The notes under the pieces: generated by a model | Seen by the model: the letters and a program-made list of their open reading frames with translations, nothing else | Databases searched by the model: none | Told to the model about the DNA's origin: nothing | In this document: in pieces, positions 8,086 to 16,063 of the stretch | How positions within the stretch are numbered: position 1 is the first letter of the stretch | Layout of the letters: each line of letters opens with the position of its first letter | Made by a program: the position numbers and the translations under genes | Assembly (NCBI GenBank): GCA_910587955.1 | Contig: CAJUNN010000016.1 | Coordinates: 1-52,308 of the forward strand | Direction of reading: 5' to 3' | Length of the DNA stretch: 52,308 nucleotides | Origin: an uncultured Lachnospiraceae bacterium | GTDB lineage: Bacteria > Bacillota > Clostridia > Lachnospirales > Lachnospiraceae

Positions 8086-10320
8086 ATGCCGGAGTATGCA
8101 GATATCATCGTAGATATTTCCCTGGAGAAGCTGGACAAAACGTTTCAGTACCGGATCCCCCGGTCTTTGCAGGAGACCCTTCAAGAAGGGATGCAGGTGA
8201 TTGTACCCTTCGGCGGAGGGAACAGGACCCTGACGGGCTACGTGACCCAGGTGACGGATCGGTGCGGATTTGATCCGGCCCGTATCCGGGAGATTATAGG
8301 GATTGCCGAGAAAGGCGTCTGTCTGGAAGGACAGATGATCTCCCTGGCTGCCTGGATCCGGCGCTTCTATGGCTCCACTATGAACCAGGCGCTGAAAACC
8401 GTGCTTCCCGTGCGGCGCAAAATTCAGGAGAAGACCAGGCGGAGACTGGTGCGCACAGTTTCGGAAGAAGAGGCAGAGGAGTTTCTGGCCTTGTTTGAAC
8501 GGAAACACCAGACGGCGCGGTTCCGCCTGCTGGAAGCGCTTCTTAAGCAGGAGGAACTGGATTACCGCCTGGTATCGGAGCAGCTTCATCTTACGGCCCA
8601 GACCGTGAAAAAGCTGGAGGAAATGGGAATTCTCCGGGTGGAGACGGATACAGTCTGGCGCAATCCTGTGAAAAAGGCAGGGGCAGGGGAGCGCCCGGCG
8701 GTTCTGAACCCGGAGCAGCAGGCAGCGGTGCGCGGCATTCTTTCCAGGGCCGGGCAGGGAGATCGGAAGCCCTCTTTGATTTACGGGGTGACGGGAAGCG
8801 GGAAGACGGAAGTGTATATGGAGCTGATTGCCTCTGTGCTTGGGCAGGGAAAGGAAGCCATTGTACTGATTCCGGAAATTGCCCTTACCTTCCAGACATC
8901 CCTTCGCTTTTACCGAAGATTCGGAGAACAGGTGACGATTGTGAACTCCCGCCTGTCAGAGGGGGAGCGCTACGATCAGATGGAGCGGGCCAGAAAGGGA
9001 CAGGTGCGGATTGTCATAGGACCCCGCTCCGCTTTGTTTACACCTTTTCAAAATCTGGGAATCATTATTATAGACGAGGAGCATGAGGGAAGCTATAAGA
9101 GCGAGACGGTTCCCAGGTATCACGCCAGGGAGACGGCCATACAGCGGGCGCAGATGTGCGGGGCATTCGTGGTGCTTGGCTCGGCCACACCCTCCGTGGA
9201 ATCCTATGCGCGGGCCCTGAAAGGGGACTATCTCTTATACCGGCTGGAAAAACGGGCGCTGGAGAAACCCCTGCCCCGGACGGAAGTAATTGATCTGAGG
9301 GAGGAGCTGAGAGCGGGCTGTCGTTCCATTTTGAGCCGGCGGCTGCGGGAGCTGATGGAAGACCGGCTGAAAAAGGGCCAGCAGACCATGCTCTTTTTAA
9401 ACCGGCGGGGGTATGCGGGCTTTGTTTCTTGCAGAGCCTGCGGACATGTGTTAAAATGTCCTCATTGCGATGTGTCCATGTCCCTGCACACAGGAGGCAG
9501 GATGGTCTGTCATTACTGCGGTTACGAGGAGCGCACGCAGGAGGCATGCCCTGTCTGCGGTTCTTCCTATATCGGAGCCTTCCGGGCGGGGACCCAGCAG
9601 GTGGCGGAGCTGGTGCAAAGGGAATTTCCGTCCGCCCGGGTACTGCGGATGGATCTGGACACGACCAAAAATAAGGACGGGCATGAGAAGATTCTGGAGG
9701 CCTTTGCCGAGGGCCGGGCAGATATCCTGGTGGGGACCCAGATGATTGTGAAGGGCCATGATTTTCCCAATGTGACCCTGGTAGGGGTGCTGGCTGCGGA
9801 TCTCTCCCTTTACGGAGGAGATTACCGGGCTTCCGAGCGCACCTTCCAGCTTCTGACCCAGGCGGCCGGCCGGGCAGGACGGGGAAAAGAGCCGGGAATC
9901 GCAGTGATCCAGACATATAGTCCCGATCATTACAGTATTGAGACGGCGGCGGCCCAGGATTATCCGGCGTTTTTTGAGAAGGAAACCGCATACCGCAGTC
10001 TGATGGAGTATCCGCCGGCAGCGGAGATGATGGCCCTTTATCTTTCCGGAACGGAGAAGGAGGTGCTTGAGCAGGGGGCCCAAGTTCTGTTCCGGGCAGT
10101 CTGCCGGGAAAACCGGGACGGCAGCATCCGTGTAATTGGTCCCGCAGACGCCCGGGTAGCCCGGGTTAACGACCGATACCGCAAAGTGATTTATCTGAAA
10201 TGCAGGGATCCCGAGCGTCTCACAGAGATGAAGGAGTGTCTGGAGCCCCGGATAGGGGAGTCTGAGGAACTGCGGAATTTGAGCGTACAGTTTGACCGGA
10301 ATCCTATGAACGGGTACTAA
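8086..10320 (+). CDS. priA: Primosomal protein N', replication restart helicase
   Basis: A 744-residue superfamily 2 helicase that recognises stalled replication forks and reloads the replicative helicase. The N-terminal DNA-binding domain (about 1-110) is followed by the helicase core: Walker A GVTGSGKT near residue 237 and DEEH near 331. Eight zinc-binding cysteines, in four CxxC pairs (CRACG, CPHC, CHYC, CPVC; about 449-493), sit in the insert typical of PriA. Motif VI is TQAAGRAGRG. The length is usual. ATG directly follows the murE stop codon, with GGGGAG overlapping the end of murE, so the two are coupled. priA-def-fmt is a widely conserved Firmicutes order. Confidence 0.97.
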   Translation: MPEYADIIVDISLEKLDKTFQYRIPRSLQETLQEGMQVIVPFGGGNRTLTGYVTQVTDRCGFDPARIREIIGIAEKGVCLEGQMISLAAWIRRFYGSTMNQALKTVLPVRRKIQEKTRRRLVRTVSEEEAEEFLALFERKHQTARFRLLEALLKQEELDYRLVSEQLHLTAQTVKKLEEMGILRVETDTVWRNPVKKAGAGERPAVLNPEQQAAVRGILSRAGQGDRKPSLIYGVTGSGKTEVYMELIASVLGQGKEAIVLIPEIALTFQTSLRFYRRFGEQVTIVNSRLSEGERYDQMERARKGQVRIVIGPRSALFTPFQNLGIIIIDEEHEGSYKSETVPRYHARETAIQRAQMCGAFVVLGSATPSVESYARALKGDYLLYRLEKRALEKPLPRTEVIDLREELRAGCRSILSRRLRELMEDRLKKGQQTMLFLNRRGYAGFVSCRACGHVLKCPHCDVSMSLHTGGRMVCHYCGYEERTQEACPVCGSSYIGAFRAGTQQVAELVQREFPSARVLRMDLDTTKNKDGHEKILEAFAEGRADILVGTQMIVKGHDFPNVTLVGVLAADLSLYGGDYRASERTFQLLTQAAGRAGRGKEPGIAVIQTYSPDHYSIETAAAQDYPAFFEKETAYRSLMEYPPAAEMMALYLSGTEKEVLEQGAQVLFRAVCRENRDGSIRVIGPADARVARVNDRYRKVIYLKCRDPERLTEMKECLEPRIGESEELRNLSVQFDRNPMNGY

Positions 10321-10351
10321 AATAGAAAAGCAAAGGAGAGTTGTATCAGCA

Positions 10352-10831
10352 ATGGCAATCCGAAATATCAGAGAAATGGGAGATGACATTCTCCGTAAGA
10401 AAAGCAGGGAGGTCACGGAGATGACCCCTAAGATCCGCGAACTCATAAGCGACATGTACGATACTTTGTACGAGTCCATGGGCGTGGGCCTTGCGGCTCC
10501 CCAGGTGGGGATTCTCAAACGAATTGTGGTGATCGATGTGGAGGAAGGAAATCCCTATACTTTGATCAACCCGGAAATCCTGGAGACCAGGGATACCCAG
10601 ACAGGCGGCGAGGGGTGCTTAAGCGTGCCGGGAAAAGCGGGAAAGGTCACTCGTCCGGCCTATGTGCGCGCCCGGGCCCTGGACGAGAATATGCAGCCCT
10701 ATGAGCTGGAGGGGGAAGGGCTTCTGGCCCGGGCTATCTGCCATGAGCTGGATCATTTAGAGGGGATCCTCTATGTGGACCGGGTGGAGGGAGAACTCTA
10801 CGACGCGGAAATGGAAGACGACGAAGATTAG
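10352..10831 (+). CDS. def: Peptide deformylase
   Basis: A 159-residue metalloenzyme that removes the formyl group from the first methionine of new proteins. All three active-site motifs are present: GVGLAAPQVG (about residues 44-53), EGCLSVPG (about 87-94, with the metal-binding Cys) and HELDH (about 130-134, two metal-binding His and the catalytic Glu). Fits the short type I/III class. ATG 10352 has AAAGGAG about 10 nt upstream. It lies 31 nt after priA and just before fmt, which encodes the enzyme that adds the formyl group; this pairing is conserved. Confidence 0.97.
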   Translation: MAIRNIREMGDDILRKKSREVTEMTPKIRELISDMYDTLYESMGVGLAAPQVGILKRIVVIDVEEGNPYTLINPEILETRDTQTGGEGCLSVPGKAGKVTRPAYVRARALDENMQPYELEGEGLLARAICHELDHLEGILYVDRVEGELYDAEMEDDED

Positions 10832-10846
10832 GATGGAGTGAGGTTC

Positions 10847-11803
10847 ATGAGGATTATTTTTATGGGAACCCCGGATTTTTCCGTGGGTACGCTGGAGGCT
10901 TTGATTCAGGCGGGGCATGAGATTGCACTGGTGGTTTCCCAGCCGGACAAACCAAAGGGACGGGGGCATGAGCTGACGCCTACCCCGGTGAAGGAGGCGG
11001 CTCTGCGGCATAACCTCCGCGTTTACCAGCCCAGGCGCCTTCGAGGAGAGGTGGCGGAAGCCATGCTTCGTGGCGTCCAGGCGGATGTGATTGTAGTCGT
11101 TGCCTTTGGTCAGATCATTCCGCCTTCTATTTTAAATATGAAACCTTACGGCTGCATCAATGTCCATGCCTCCCTGCTTCCCAAATACCGGGGAGCCGCT
11201 CCCATTCAGTGGGCGGTCATAGACGGGGAAAAGGAGAGCGGTGTTACCATTATGCAGATGGATGAGGGCCTGGACACGGGAGACATGCTGTTAAAGGGCG
11301 TGATTCCCCTGGAGGAAAAAGAGACGGGGGGCAGCCTGTTTGACAAGCTGAGTGCCTTGGGAGCCTCCCTCTGTGTAGAAGCCCTTGAGAAGCTGGAGAA
11401 AGGAACCTTAAAGCCCGAGAAGCAGGGGGAGACTACAACCCCCTATGCGAAAATGCTCACGAAAGAGATGGGGGATTTGGACTGGACCCGGCCTGCAGAG
11501 GAGCTGGAGCGTCTCATCCGGGGGTTGAATCCCTGGCCCGGTGCCTATACCCGGATGGAAGGAAAGATTTTAAAGCTTTGGGCTTCGGATGCGGACAGGG
11601 ATGGGGAGTGCCCGGCAGGAGCGGCCTGCGGGGAGATTGTGAAGGTGGAAAAAGACGCCGTCCATGTGGCCTGCGGCAGCGGGCTTTTAAAGCTCACGGA
11701 GCTTCAGCTCCAGGGCAGGAAGCGCATGGATGCAGCGGCTTTTCTGCGGGGATGCCGCCTGGAGCCGGGGATGCGGCTTGGAAAGATTGGACCGCTGGAG
11801 TAA
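10847..11803 (+). CDS. fmt: Methionyl-tRNA formyltransferase
   Basis: A 318-residue cytosolic enzyme that formylates Met-tRNAfMet with 10-formyltetrahydrofolate for translation initiation. The N-terminal Rossmann catalytic domain begins FMGTPDFSV and carries INVHASLLPKYRGAAPIQW (Asn-His catalytic region) and the D residue in DEGLDTGDML. The C-terminal domain (about residues 210-318) has the tRNA-binding OB fold. ATG at 10847 was chosen because GGAG lies 8 nt upstream; the GTG at 10838 falls on that site. It ends 219 nt before the next gene, and the gap contains tandem folded repeats. Confidence 0.97.
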   Translation: MRIIFMGTPDFSVGTLEALIQAGHEIALVVSQPDKPKGRGHELTPTPVKEAALRHNLRVYQPRRLRGEVAEAMLRGVQADVIVVVAFGQIIPPSILNMKPYGCINVHASLLPKYRGAAPIQWAVIDGEKESGVTIMQMDEGLDTGDMLLKGVIPLEEKETGGSLFDKLSALGASLCVEALEKLEKGTLKPEKQGETTTPYAKMLTKEMGDLDWTRPAEELERLIRGLNPWPGAYTRMEGKILKLWASDADRDGECPAGAACGEIVKVEKDAVHVACGSGLLKLTELQLQGRKRMDAAAFLRGCRLEPGMRLGKIGPLE

Positions 11804-11827
11804 AACGGAAACAGCAGAAGCCCGGAC

Positions 11828-11888
11828 AGAGCCCAGAAGGATTTGCAGACGCTTTAGCGGCTGAAAATGCTTCTAGAGAAGGGGCTCT
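11828..11888 (+). repeat. Folded repeat unit 1 downstream of fmt
   Basis: Nested inverted repeat: AGAGCCC (11828-11834) pairs with GGGCTCT (11882-11888); inside, AGAAG (11835-11839) with CTTCT (11870-11874); at the tip CAG.CGCT with AGCG.CTG around a TT loop (11846-11863). The 3' arm carries an unpaired TAGAGAA. It is followed by TGCGGAACTAA at 11900, which is repeated after unit 2. Confidence 0.7.
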
Positions 11889-11914
11889 GGAAGGGCGGAT
11901 GCGGAACTAACCCA

Positions 11915-11998
11915 GCAACTGTCTGGAGAGTGAAGAAGGAAGCAGAGCAGCGAAGCGGCTCGGAATCCTTCTAGAGAAAGCACTCGGAAGATAGTTGC
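11915..11998 (+). repeat. Folded repeat unit 2 upstream of yugP
   Basis: Nested inverted repeat: GCAACTGTCT (11915-11924) with AGATAGTTGC (11989-11998); GAGTG (11928-11932) with CACTC (11981-11985); AGAAGGA (11934-11940) with TCCTTCT (11966-11972); GAGC/GCTC at the tip around AGCGAAGCG. CTTCTAGAGAA and TGCGGAACTAA recur 98 and 96 nt after their copies in unit 1, so units 1 and 2 are a diverged tandem duplication of about 97 nt. Confidence 0.75.
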
Positions 11999-12022
11999 GG
12001 AACTAAAAATGGAGGTAAAAGA

Positions 12023-12727
12023 ATGCCCTACAGATATGGTTACTATTTTGATCCTACGTATATCCTGGTGCTTATCGGCGTGGTGATTTCTCTCTGGGCG
12101 TCGGCCATGGTGAAAAGCACCTATGCCAAATACAGCAAGGTGCGGAGCATGTCCGGCCTGACCGGGGCCGATGCAGCAGAGCGGATTTTGAAGTCTGCCG
12201 GAATTTACGATGTGCGGATTGAGCACATTGCGGGAAATCTGACGGATCACTATGATCCCCGTTCCCGTGTGCTCCGGCTCTCGGATACGGTGTTCGGTTC
12301 CGCTTCGGTAGCGGCCATCGGGGTGGCTGCCCATGAGTGCGGCCATGCCATTCAGGACGATCAGTCCTATGCTCCTCTGCGGATCCGGAACGCCCTGGTT
12401 CCGGTGGCGAATATCGGGACTCATGCGGCCTGGCCCATTATCCTGGTGGGAATCTTTTTCGGAAGTTCCCAGTTTCTTTTAAATCTGGGGATCCTGTTGT
12501 TTTCCCTGGGCGTGCTCTTTCAGCTTGTAACTCTGCCGGTAGAATTTGACGCTTCTTCCCGGGCAGTGCGGATTCTGGGAGATTCCGGGATTCTGGCAGG
12601 AGAAGAGATCGGAAAGACCAGGAAGGTCCTCCGGGCGGCGGCCATGACTTACGTGGCGGCGGCAGCGGCGTCCATTCTCTCCCTGCTCCGTCTGATCCTG
12701 CTCTTTGGAGGAAGGGATCGTGACTAA
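12023..12727 (+). CDS. yugP: Neutral zinc metallopeptidase, YugP family
   Basis: A 234-residue membrane zinc protease of the Zn_peptidase_2 family. An N-terminal transmembrane helix (about 9-27) is followed by a domain with the metal motif AHECGHAIQD (about residues 103-112; two His ligands and the catalytic Glu). Two further helices follow (about 135-180), then the conserved PVEFDASSRA block containing the likely third ligand Glu, and a last helix (about 205-230). Cellular role is not well established. ATG 12023 has GGAGG about 8 nt upstream. Its stop overlaps the rsmB start by 8 bp. It sits between fmt and rsmB, a common Clostridia order. Confidence 0.9.
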   Translation: MPYRYGYYFDPTYILVLIGVVISLWASAMVKSTYAKYSKVRSMSGLTGADAAERILKSAGIYDVRIEHIAGNLTDHYDPRSRVLRLSDTVFGSASVAAIGVAAHECGHAIQDDQSYAPLRIRNALVPVANIGTHAAWPIILVGIFFGSSQFLLNLGILLFSLGVLFQLVTLPVEFDASSRAVRILGDSGILAGEEIGKTRKVLRAAAMTYVAAAAASILSLLRLILLFGGRDRD

Positions 12728-14072
12728 GGAGGCCGGAAGCCGGGAGCTGGTTCTGGGAATCCTGACAGAGGTAACACAACAGGAAGAATACAGCCACATT
12801 GTGATCCGCAATGTGCTGGAGAAATACCAGTATCTTAAGAAGCAGGAGCGGGCGTTCATCACCCGCGTAGCCCAGGGGACCCTGGAACGGCTGATATTTC
12901 TGGATTATATCATAGACCGGTTTTCCAGCGTAAAAGTAACAAAGATGAAGCCGGTAATCCGCAGCATTCTGCGGATGTCCGTGTACCAGCTTGTATTTAT
13001 GGACGGTGTGCCGGATGCGGCTGTCTGCAACGAGGCCGTGAAGCTGGCCCGGAAGAAGGGCTTTCACAATCTGGCAGGATTTGTAAACGGTGTGCTGCGC
13101 AGCATTGCCAGAAGCCTTCCGGATCTTCCCTGCCCGCCGGAGGAAGACGGGAAGGCTTTTCTCTCCGTCCGGTATTCCATGCCGGAATGGATCGTGGAAA
13201 AGTGGCTGAATGCCTACGGAAGGGAGCGCACGGAGCAGATTTTGAAAGCATTTCTGGAGAAGAGGCCTCTGTCCGTGCGGGTGAATCTGCAGAAAATTAC
13301 GCCCGGGGCCTTGAAGGAACGCCTGGAGGCCCGGGGGATCCGGGTGCGGGAGACACCATACCTTTCCTATGCCCTGGAGCTTTCCGGCTATGACTATCTG
13401 GGGGCAATCCCGGAATTTGGGGAGGGACTTTTCCAGGTTCAGGACGTGAGTTCCATGCTGGCGGTGGAGGCTGCTGCGCCAAAGGAAGGCGCCGTTTGTA
13501 TGGATGTGTGTGCCGCTCCTGGAGGAAAAAGCCTTCATCTGGCGGAAAAGCTTCGGGGAACCGGCCGTGTGGAGGCCAGGGATTTAACGGAATACAAGGC
13601 ATCCCTGATCCGGAAAAATGCGGACCGTCTGGGAGCCGGAAATATCCATGTTTCTGTGTGGGACGCCCGTGTGCTCAGGGAAGATTCTGTGGAAGCAGCG
13701 GATGTGGTGCTGGCGGATCTGCCCTGCTCCGGTCTGGGGGTAGCGGGCCGGAAGCCGGATTTGAAATACCGGGTAACGGAAAAGCAGCAGGAGGAGCTGG
13801 CAGCCCTGCAGCGGGAAATACTTAAGGTGGTCCAGTCCTATGTAAAACCGGGCGGAATTCTGGTGTACAGTACCTGCACCATCAATCGGGGGGAGAATGA
13901 GGAGAATGTAAAGTGGTTTCTGGGGGAGTTTCCCTTTGAGGCCGTTTCCTTGAATGACTGTCTTAGCCGGGAACTGCACGGAGAGACTACAAAGGCCGGG
14001 TATCTCCAGCTTTTGCCGGGGATTCACGCCAGCGACGGATTCTTTATTGCAAAATTCAGAAAGAAGAGTTAA
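12720..14072 (+). CDS. rsmB: 16S rRNA (cytosine-967-C5)-methyltransferase
   Basis: A 450-residue SAM-dependent RNA methyltransferase of the Sun/Fmu family. The N-terminal NusB-like RNA-binding domain (about 1-135) is followed by a linker and the methyltransferase domain with VCAAPGGKS (SAM loop, about 260-268), ADLPCSGLG (motif IV with one catalytic Cys) and YSTCTINRGENEENV (motif VI with the second Cys). Start is GTG 12720: GGAGG lies exactly 8 nt upstream inside the yugP end, and the TTG at 12705 is on the ribosome site itself. It overlaps yugP and is 4 nt from rlmN, so this is a tight operon. Confidence 0.96.
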   Translation: MTKEAGSRELVLGILTEVTQQEEYSHIVIRNVLEKYQYLKKQERAFITRVAQGTLERLIFLDYIIDRFSSVKVTKMKPVIRSILRMSVYQLVFMDGVPDAAVCNEAVKLARKKGFHNLAGFVNGVLRSIARSLPDLPCPPEEDGKAFLSVRYSMPEWIVEKWLNAYGRERTEQILKAFLEKRPLSVRVNLQKITPGALKERLEARGIRVRETPYLSYALELSGYDYLGAIPEFGEGLFQVQDVSSMLAVEAAAPKEGAVCMDVCAAPGGKSLHLAEKLRGTGRVEARDLTEYKASLIRKNADRLGAGNIHVSVWDARVLREDSVEAADVVLADLPCSGLGVAGRKPDLKYRVTEKQQEELAALQREILKVVQSYVKPGGILVYSTCTINRGENEENVKWFLGEFPFEAVSLNDCLSRELHGETTKAGYLQLLPGIHASDGFFIAKFRKKS

Positions 14073-14076
14073 AAAC

Positions 14077-15111
14077 ATGGAGCGGACGGATATCAAATCC
14101 TTGAAAAGGGAAGAGCTTTGCCGGGAGATGGAGGCCTTGGGAGAGAAAAAGTTCCGGGCAGATCAGCTCTACCAGTGGATGCACAAAAAGCTGGCGGGCA
14201 GTTTGGAAGAAATGACCAATCTTTCCCAGGAGCTTCGCAGGCGTCTGGGGGAACAGTATGAATATATCTGCCTGGAAATAGTGGAGGTGCAGCGCTCCCA
14301 ACTGGACGGGACCTGCAAATACCTGTTCCGGCTTCCCGACGGCCATGTGATTGAGAGTGTCCTTATGCGCTACCGTCACGGAAATACCGTGTGCATTTCT
14401 TCCCAGGCGGGGTGCCGCATGGGCTGCCGTTTCTGCGCCTCCGCCATCGGGGGGCTGGTGCGCAGCCTTCGTCCTTCGGAGATGCTGGAACAGATTTACC
14501 GGATTCAGAAGGACATTGGAGAGCGGATTTCCAATGTGGTGGTTATGGGGACGGGAGAGCCTTTGGACAATTACGACAACCTTCTTACCTTTCTGGGCCT
14601 TTTGTCGGACGAAAACGGCCTACATATAAGCCAGCGCAGCATTACCGTGTCCACCTGCGGCATAGCTCCCCGGATCCGCAGCCTGGCGGAGGAGGAGCTT
14701 TCCATTACCCTGGCCCTTTCCCTTCACGCACCTACCCAGGAGAAGCGCAGAGAACTGATGCCCATTGCCGTCCGGTATGAGCTTCCGGAAGTGCTGGACG
14801 CCTGCGCTTACTATTTTCGGAGAACGGGCCGGCGCATTACCTTTGAATACAGCTTAGTGGGAGGCGTCAATGACAGCCGGGAGGACGCTAGGCTTCTGGC
14901 GGCGCTGGCAAAGCCCATTCACAGCCATGTGAACCTGATTCCAGTGAATCCGGTGACGGAGCGGGGATATGTGCAGCCGGAGAAAGGCGTGATCCGGGCT
15001 TTCAAAGAAAAGCTGGAGGAATACGGGATTAACGTGACGGTCCGGCGGGAGCTGGGGCAGGACATCGACGGGGCCTGCGGACAGCTCCGGCGGCGGTATC
15101 TGGAGGGATAA
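14077..15111 (+). CDS. rlmN: 23S rRNA (adenine-2503-C2)-methyltransferase, radical SAM
   Basis: A 344-residue radical-SAM enzyme that methylates A2503 of 23S rRNA (and A37 of some tRNAs). The 4Fe-4S motif is CRMGCRFC (about residues 116-123). Conserved elements are GTGEPLDNYDN, the ITVSTCGIAP block, LSLHAPTQEKR, and the C-terminal GACGQL segment with the catalytic Cys that forms the covalent adduct. An intact SAM-binding segment and both catalytic cysteines argue for RlmN rather than Cfr. ATG 14077 is 4 nt after rsmB with a weak AGAAGAG site, so it probably depends on translational coupling. A terminator follows. Confidence 0.95.
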   Translation: MERTDIKSLKREELCREMEALGEKKFRADQLYQWMHKKLAGSLEEMTNLSQELRRRLGEQYEYICLEIVEVQRSQLDGTCKYLFRLPDGHVIESVLMRYRHGNTVCISSQAGCRMGCRFCASAIGGLVRSLRPSEMLEQIYRIQKDIGERISNVVVMGTGEPLDNYDNLLTFLGLLSDENGLHISQRSITVSTCGIAPRIRSLAEEELSITLALSLHAPTQEKRRELMPIAVRYELPEVLDACAYYFRRTGRRITFEYSLVGGVNDSREDARLLAALAKPIHSHVNLIPVNPVTERGYVQPEKGVIRAFKEKLEEYGINVTVRRELGQDIDGACGQLRRRYLEG

Positions 15112-15211
15112 AACTGATAAGCTTCATTTGAAAGAGCTTTTGCACATTGCGATAGAGCTTACGGACATTTTCGGGAGCTTGGATTTTTGGTGAATCTGGC
15201 CGGAAGTGGGG

Positions 15212-15238
15212 ACTGTTCCCGTGAGAGAACGGTTTTTT
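15212..15238 (+). terminator. Intrinsic terminator after rlmN
   Basis: ACTGTTC pairs with GAACGGT (one G-U pair), 8-nt loop, followed by TTTTT. It separates the priA-rlmN run from the phosphatase-kinase operon. Confidence 0.6.
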
Positions 15239-15240
15239 CC

Positions 15241-15269
15241 TTGCTCTTTTACATTGTTTGTGCTAATAT
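15241..15269 (+). promoter_or_regulatory. Promoter of the prpC-prkC operon
   Basis: TTGCTC (15241-15246), 17 nt, TAATAT (15264-15269), placed just after the terminator and about 58 nt before the prpC start. Confidence 0.6.
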
Positions 15270-15327
15270 AAAATGAAATGTGGGGAAGTATCATGAGAAG
15301 AAGTGTTATGGGGAAAGGAGGAGAACG

Positions 15328-16053
15328 ATGCTGAAAGCGTACGGGATGAAGGATATCGGGAGATGCCGGAGCGTCAATCAGGACTATATTTTTGTGTCTG
15401 AGAAACCGGTCGGAAATTTGCCGAATCTCTTCCTGGTAGCGGACGGGATGGGTGGTCACAGAGCAGGCGATCTGGCCTCCGAGTATACAGTCTCCATGGT
15501 CCGGGAGGCAGTCGAGAAAAGTATGCAGAACATCCCACTACAGATATTAAAGAACGCATTTCAGTACGCCAACCAGAAACTCCTGGAGAAAGCCCAGGAG
15601 TCCCCGGCTTATATGGATATGGGAACAACCCTGGTGGCGGCGACGGTTGTAGGAGATACGGCTTATGTAGTCAATGTAGGCGACAGCCGCTTGTATAAGG
15701 TGGGCTCTGCCATTTGGCAGATTACCAGGGATCACTCCCTTGTGGAGGAGATGATCCGAATGGGAGAAATTTCAAAGGAGGAAGCCCGGAATCATCCCCA
15801 AAAGAATATTATAACGAGGGCTATCGGCGTTTCGCAGATAGTGGAAGCAGACTATTTTGATTTGGAGCTTGCGAAGGGAGAGTGTCTGCTATTGTGTTCC
15901 GACGGCCTGAGCAATATGATAGAGGATTCTCAGATCAAAGAGATTCTGGATCGGAGGCGGGATCTGCGCTCCGGGGCAGAAGAACTGGTGGAGACGGCGA
16001 ACCGAAACGGCGGCCGGGATAATATTGCAGTCGTTTTAGTAGAGCAGGGATGA
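15328..16053 (+). CDS. prpC: PP2C-family serine/threonine protein phosphatase
   Basis: A 241-residue manganese/magnesium-dependent phosphatase that reverses phosphorylation by the PASTA kinase encoded next. Metal-binding motifs are RSVNQDY (about residues 12-18), VADGMGGHRAGD (about 37-48), CSDGLSNMIED (about 190-200) and GGRDNIAVVLV (about 228-238). The protein is soluble and of normal length. ATG 15328 follows AAAGGAGG by 8 nt; the more upstream Met has no such site. It lies 10 nt before the kinase gene. This pair regulates cell-wall synthesis and growth in Firmicutes (established for the family). Confidence 0.95.
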   Translation: MLKAYGMKDIGRCRSVNQDYIFVSEKPVGNLPNLFLVADGMGGHRAGDLASEYTVSMVREAVEKSMQNIPLQILKNAFQYANQKLLEKAQESPAYMDMGTTLVAATVVGDTAYVVNVGDSRLYKVGSAIWQITRDHSLVEEMIRMGEISKEEARNHPQKNIITRAIGVSQIVEADYFDLELAKGECLLLCSDGLSNMIEDSQIKEILDRRRDLRSGAEELVETANRNGGRDNIAVVLVEQG

Positions 16054-16063
16054 GGTGTAAGTG

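Noticed and set aside
11828..11998. Possible CRISPR array or tRNA pair
   Set aside because: Only two units with diverged stems and no uniform spacer, and no tRNA anticodon or TPsiC arms could be found.
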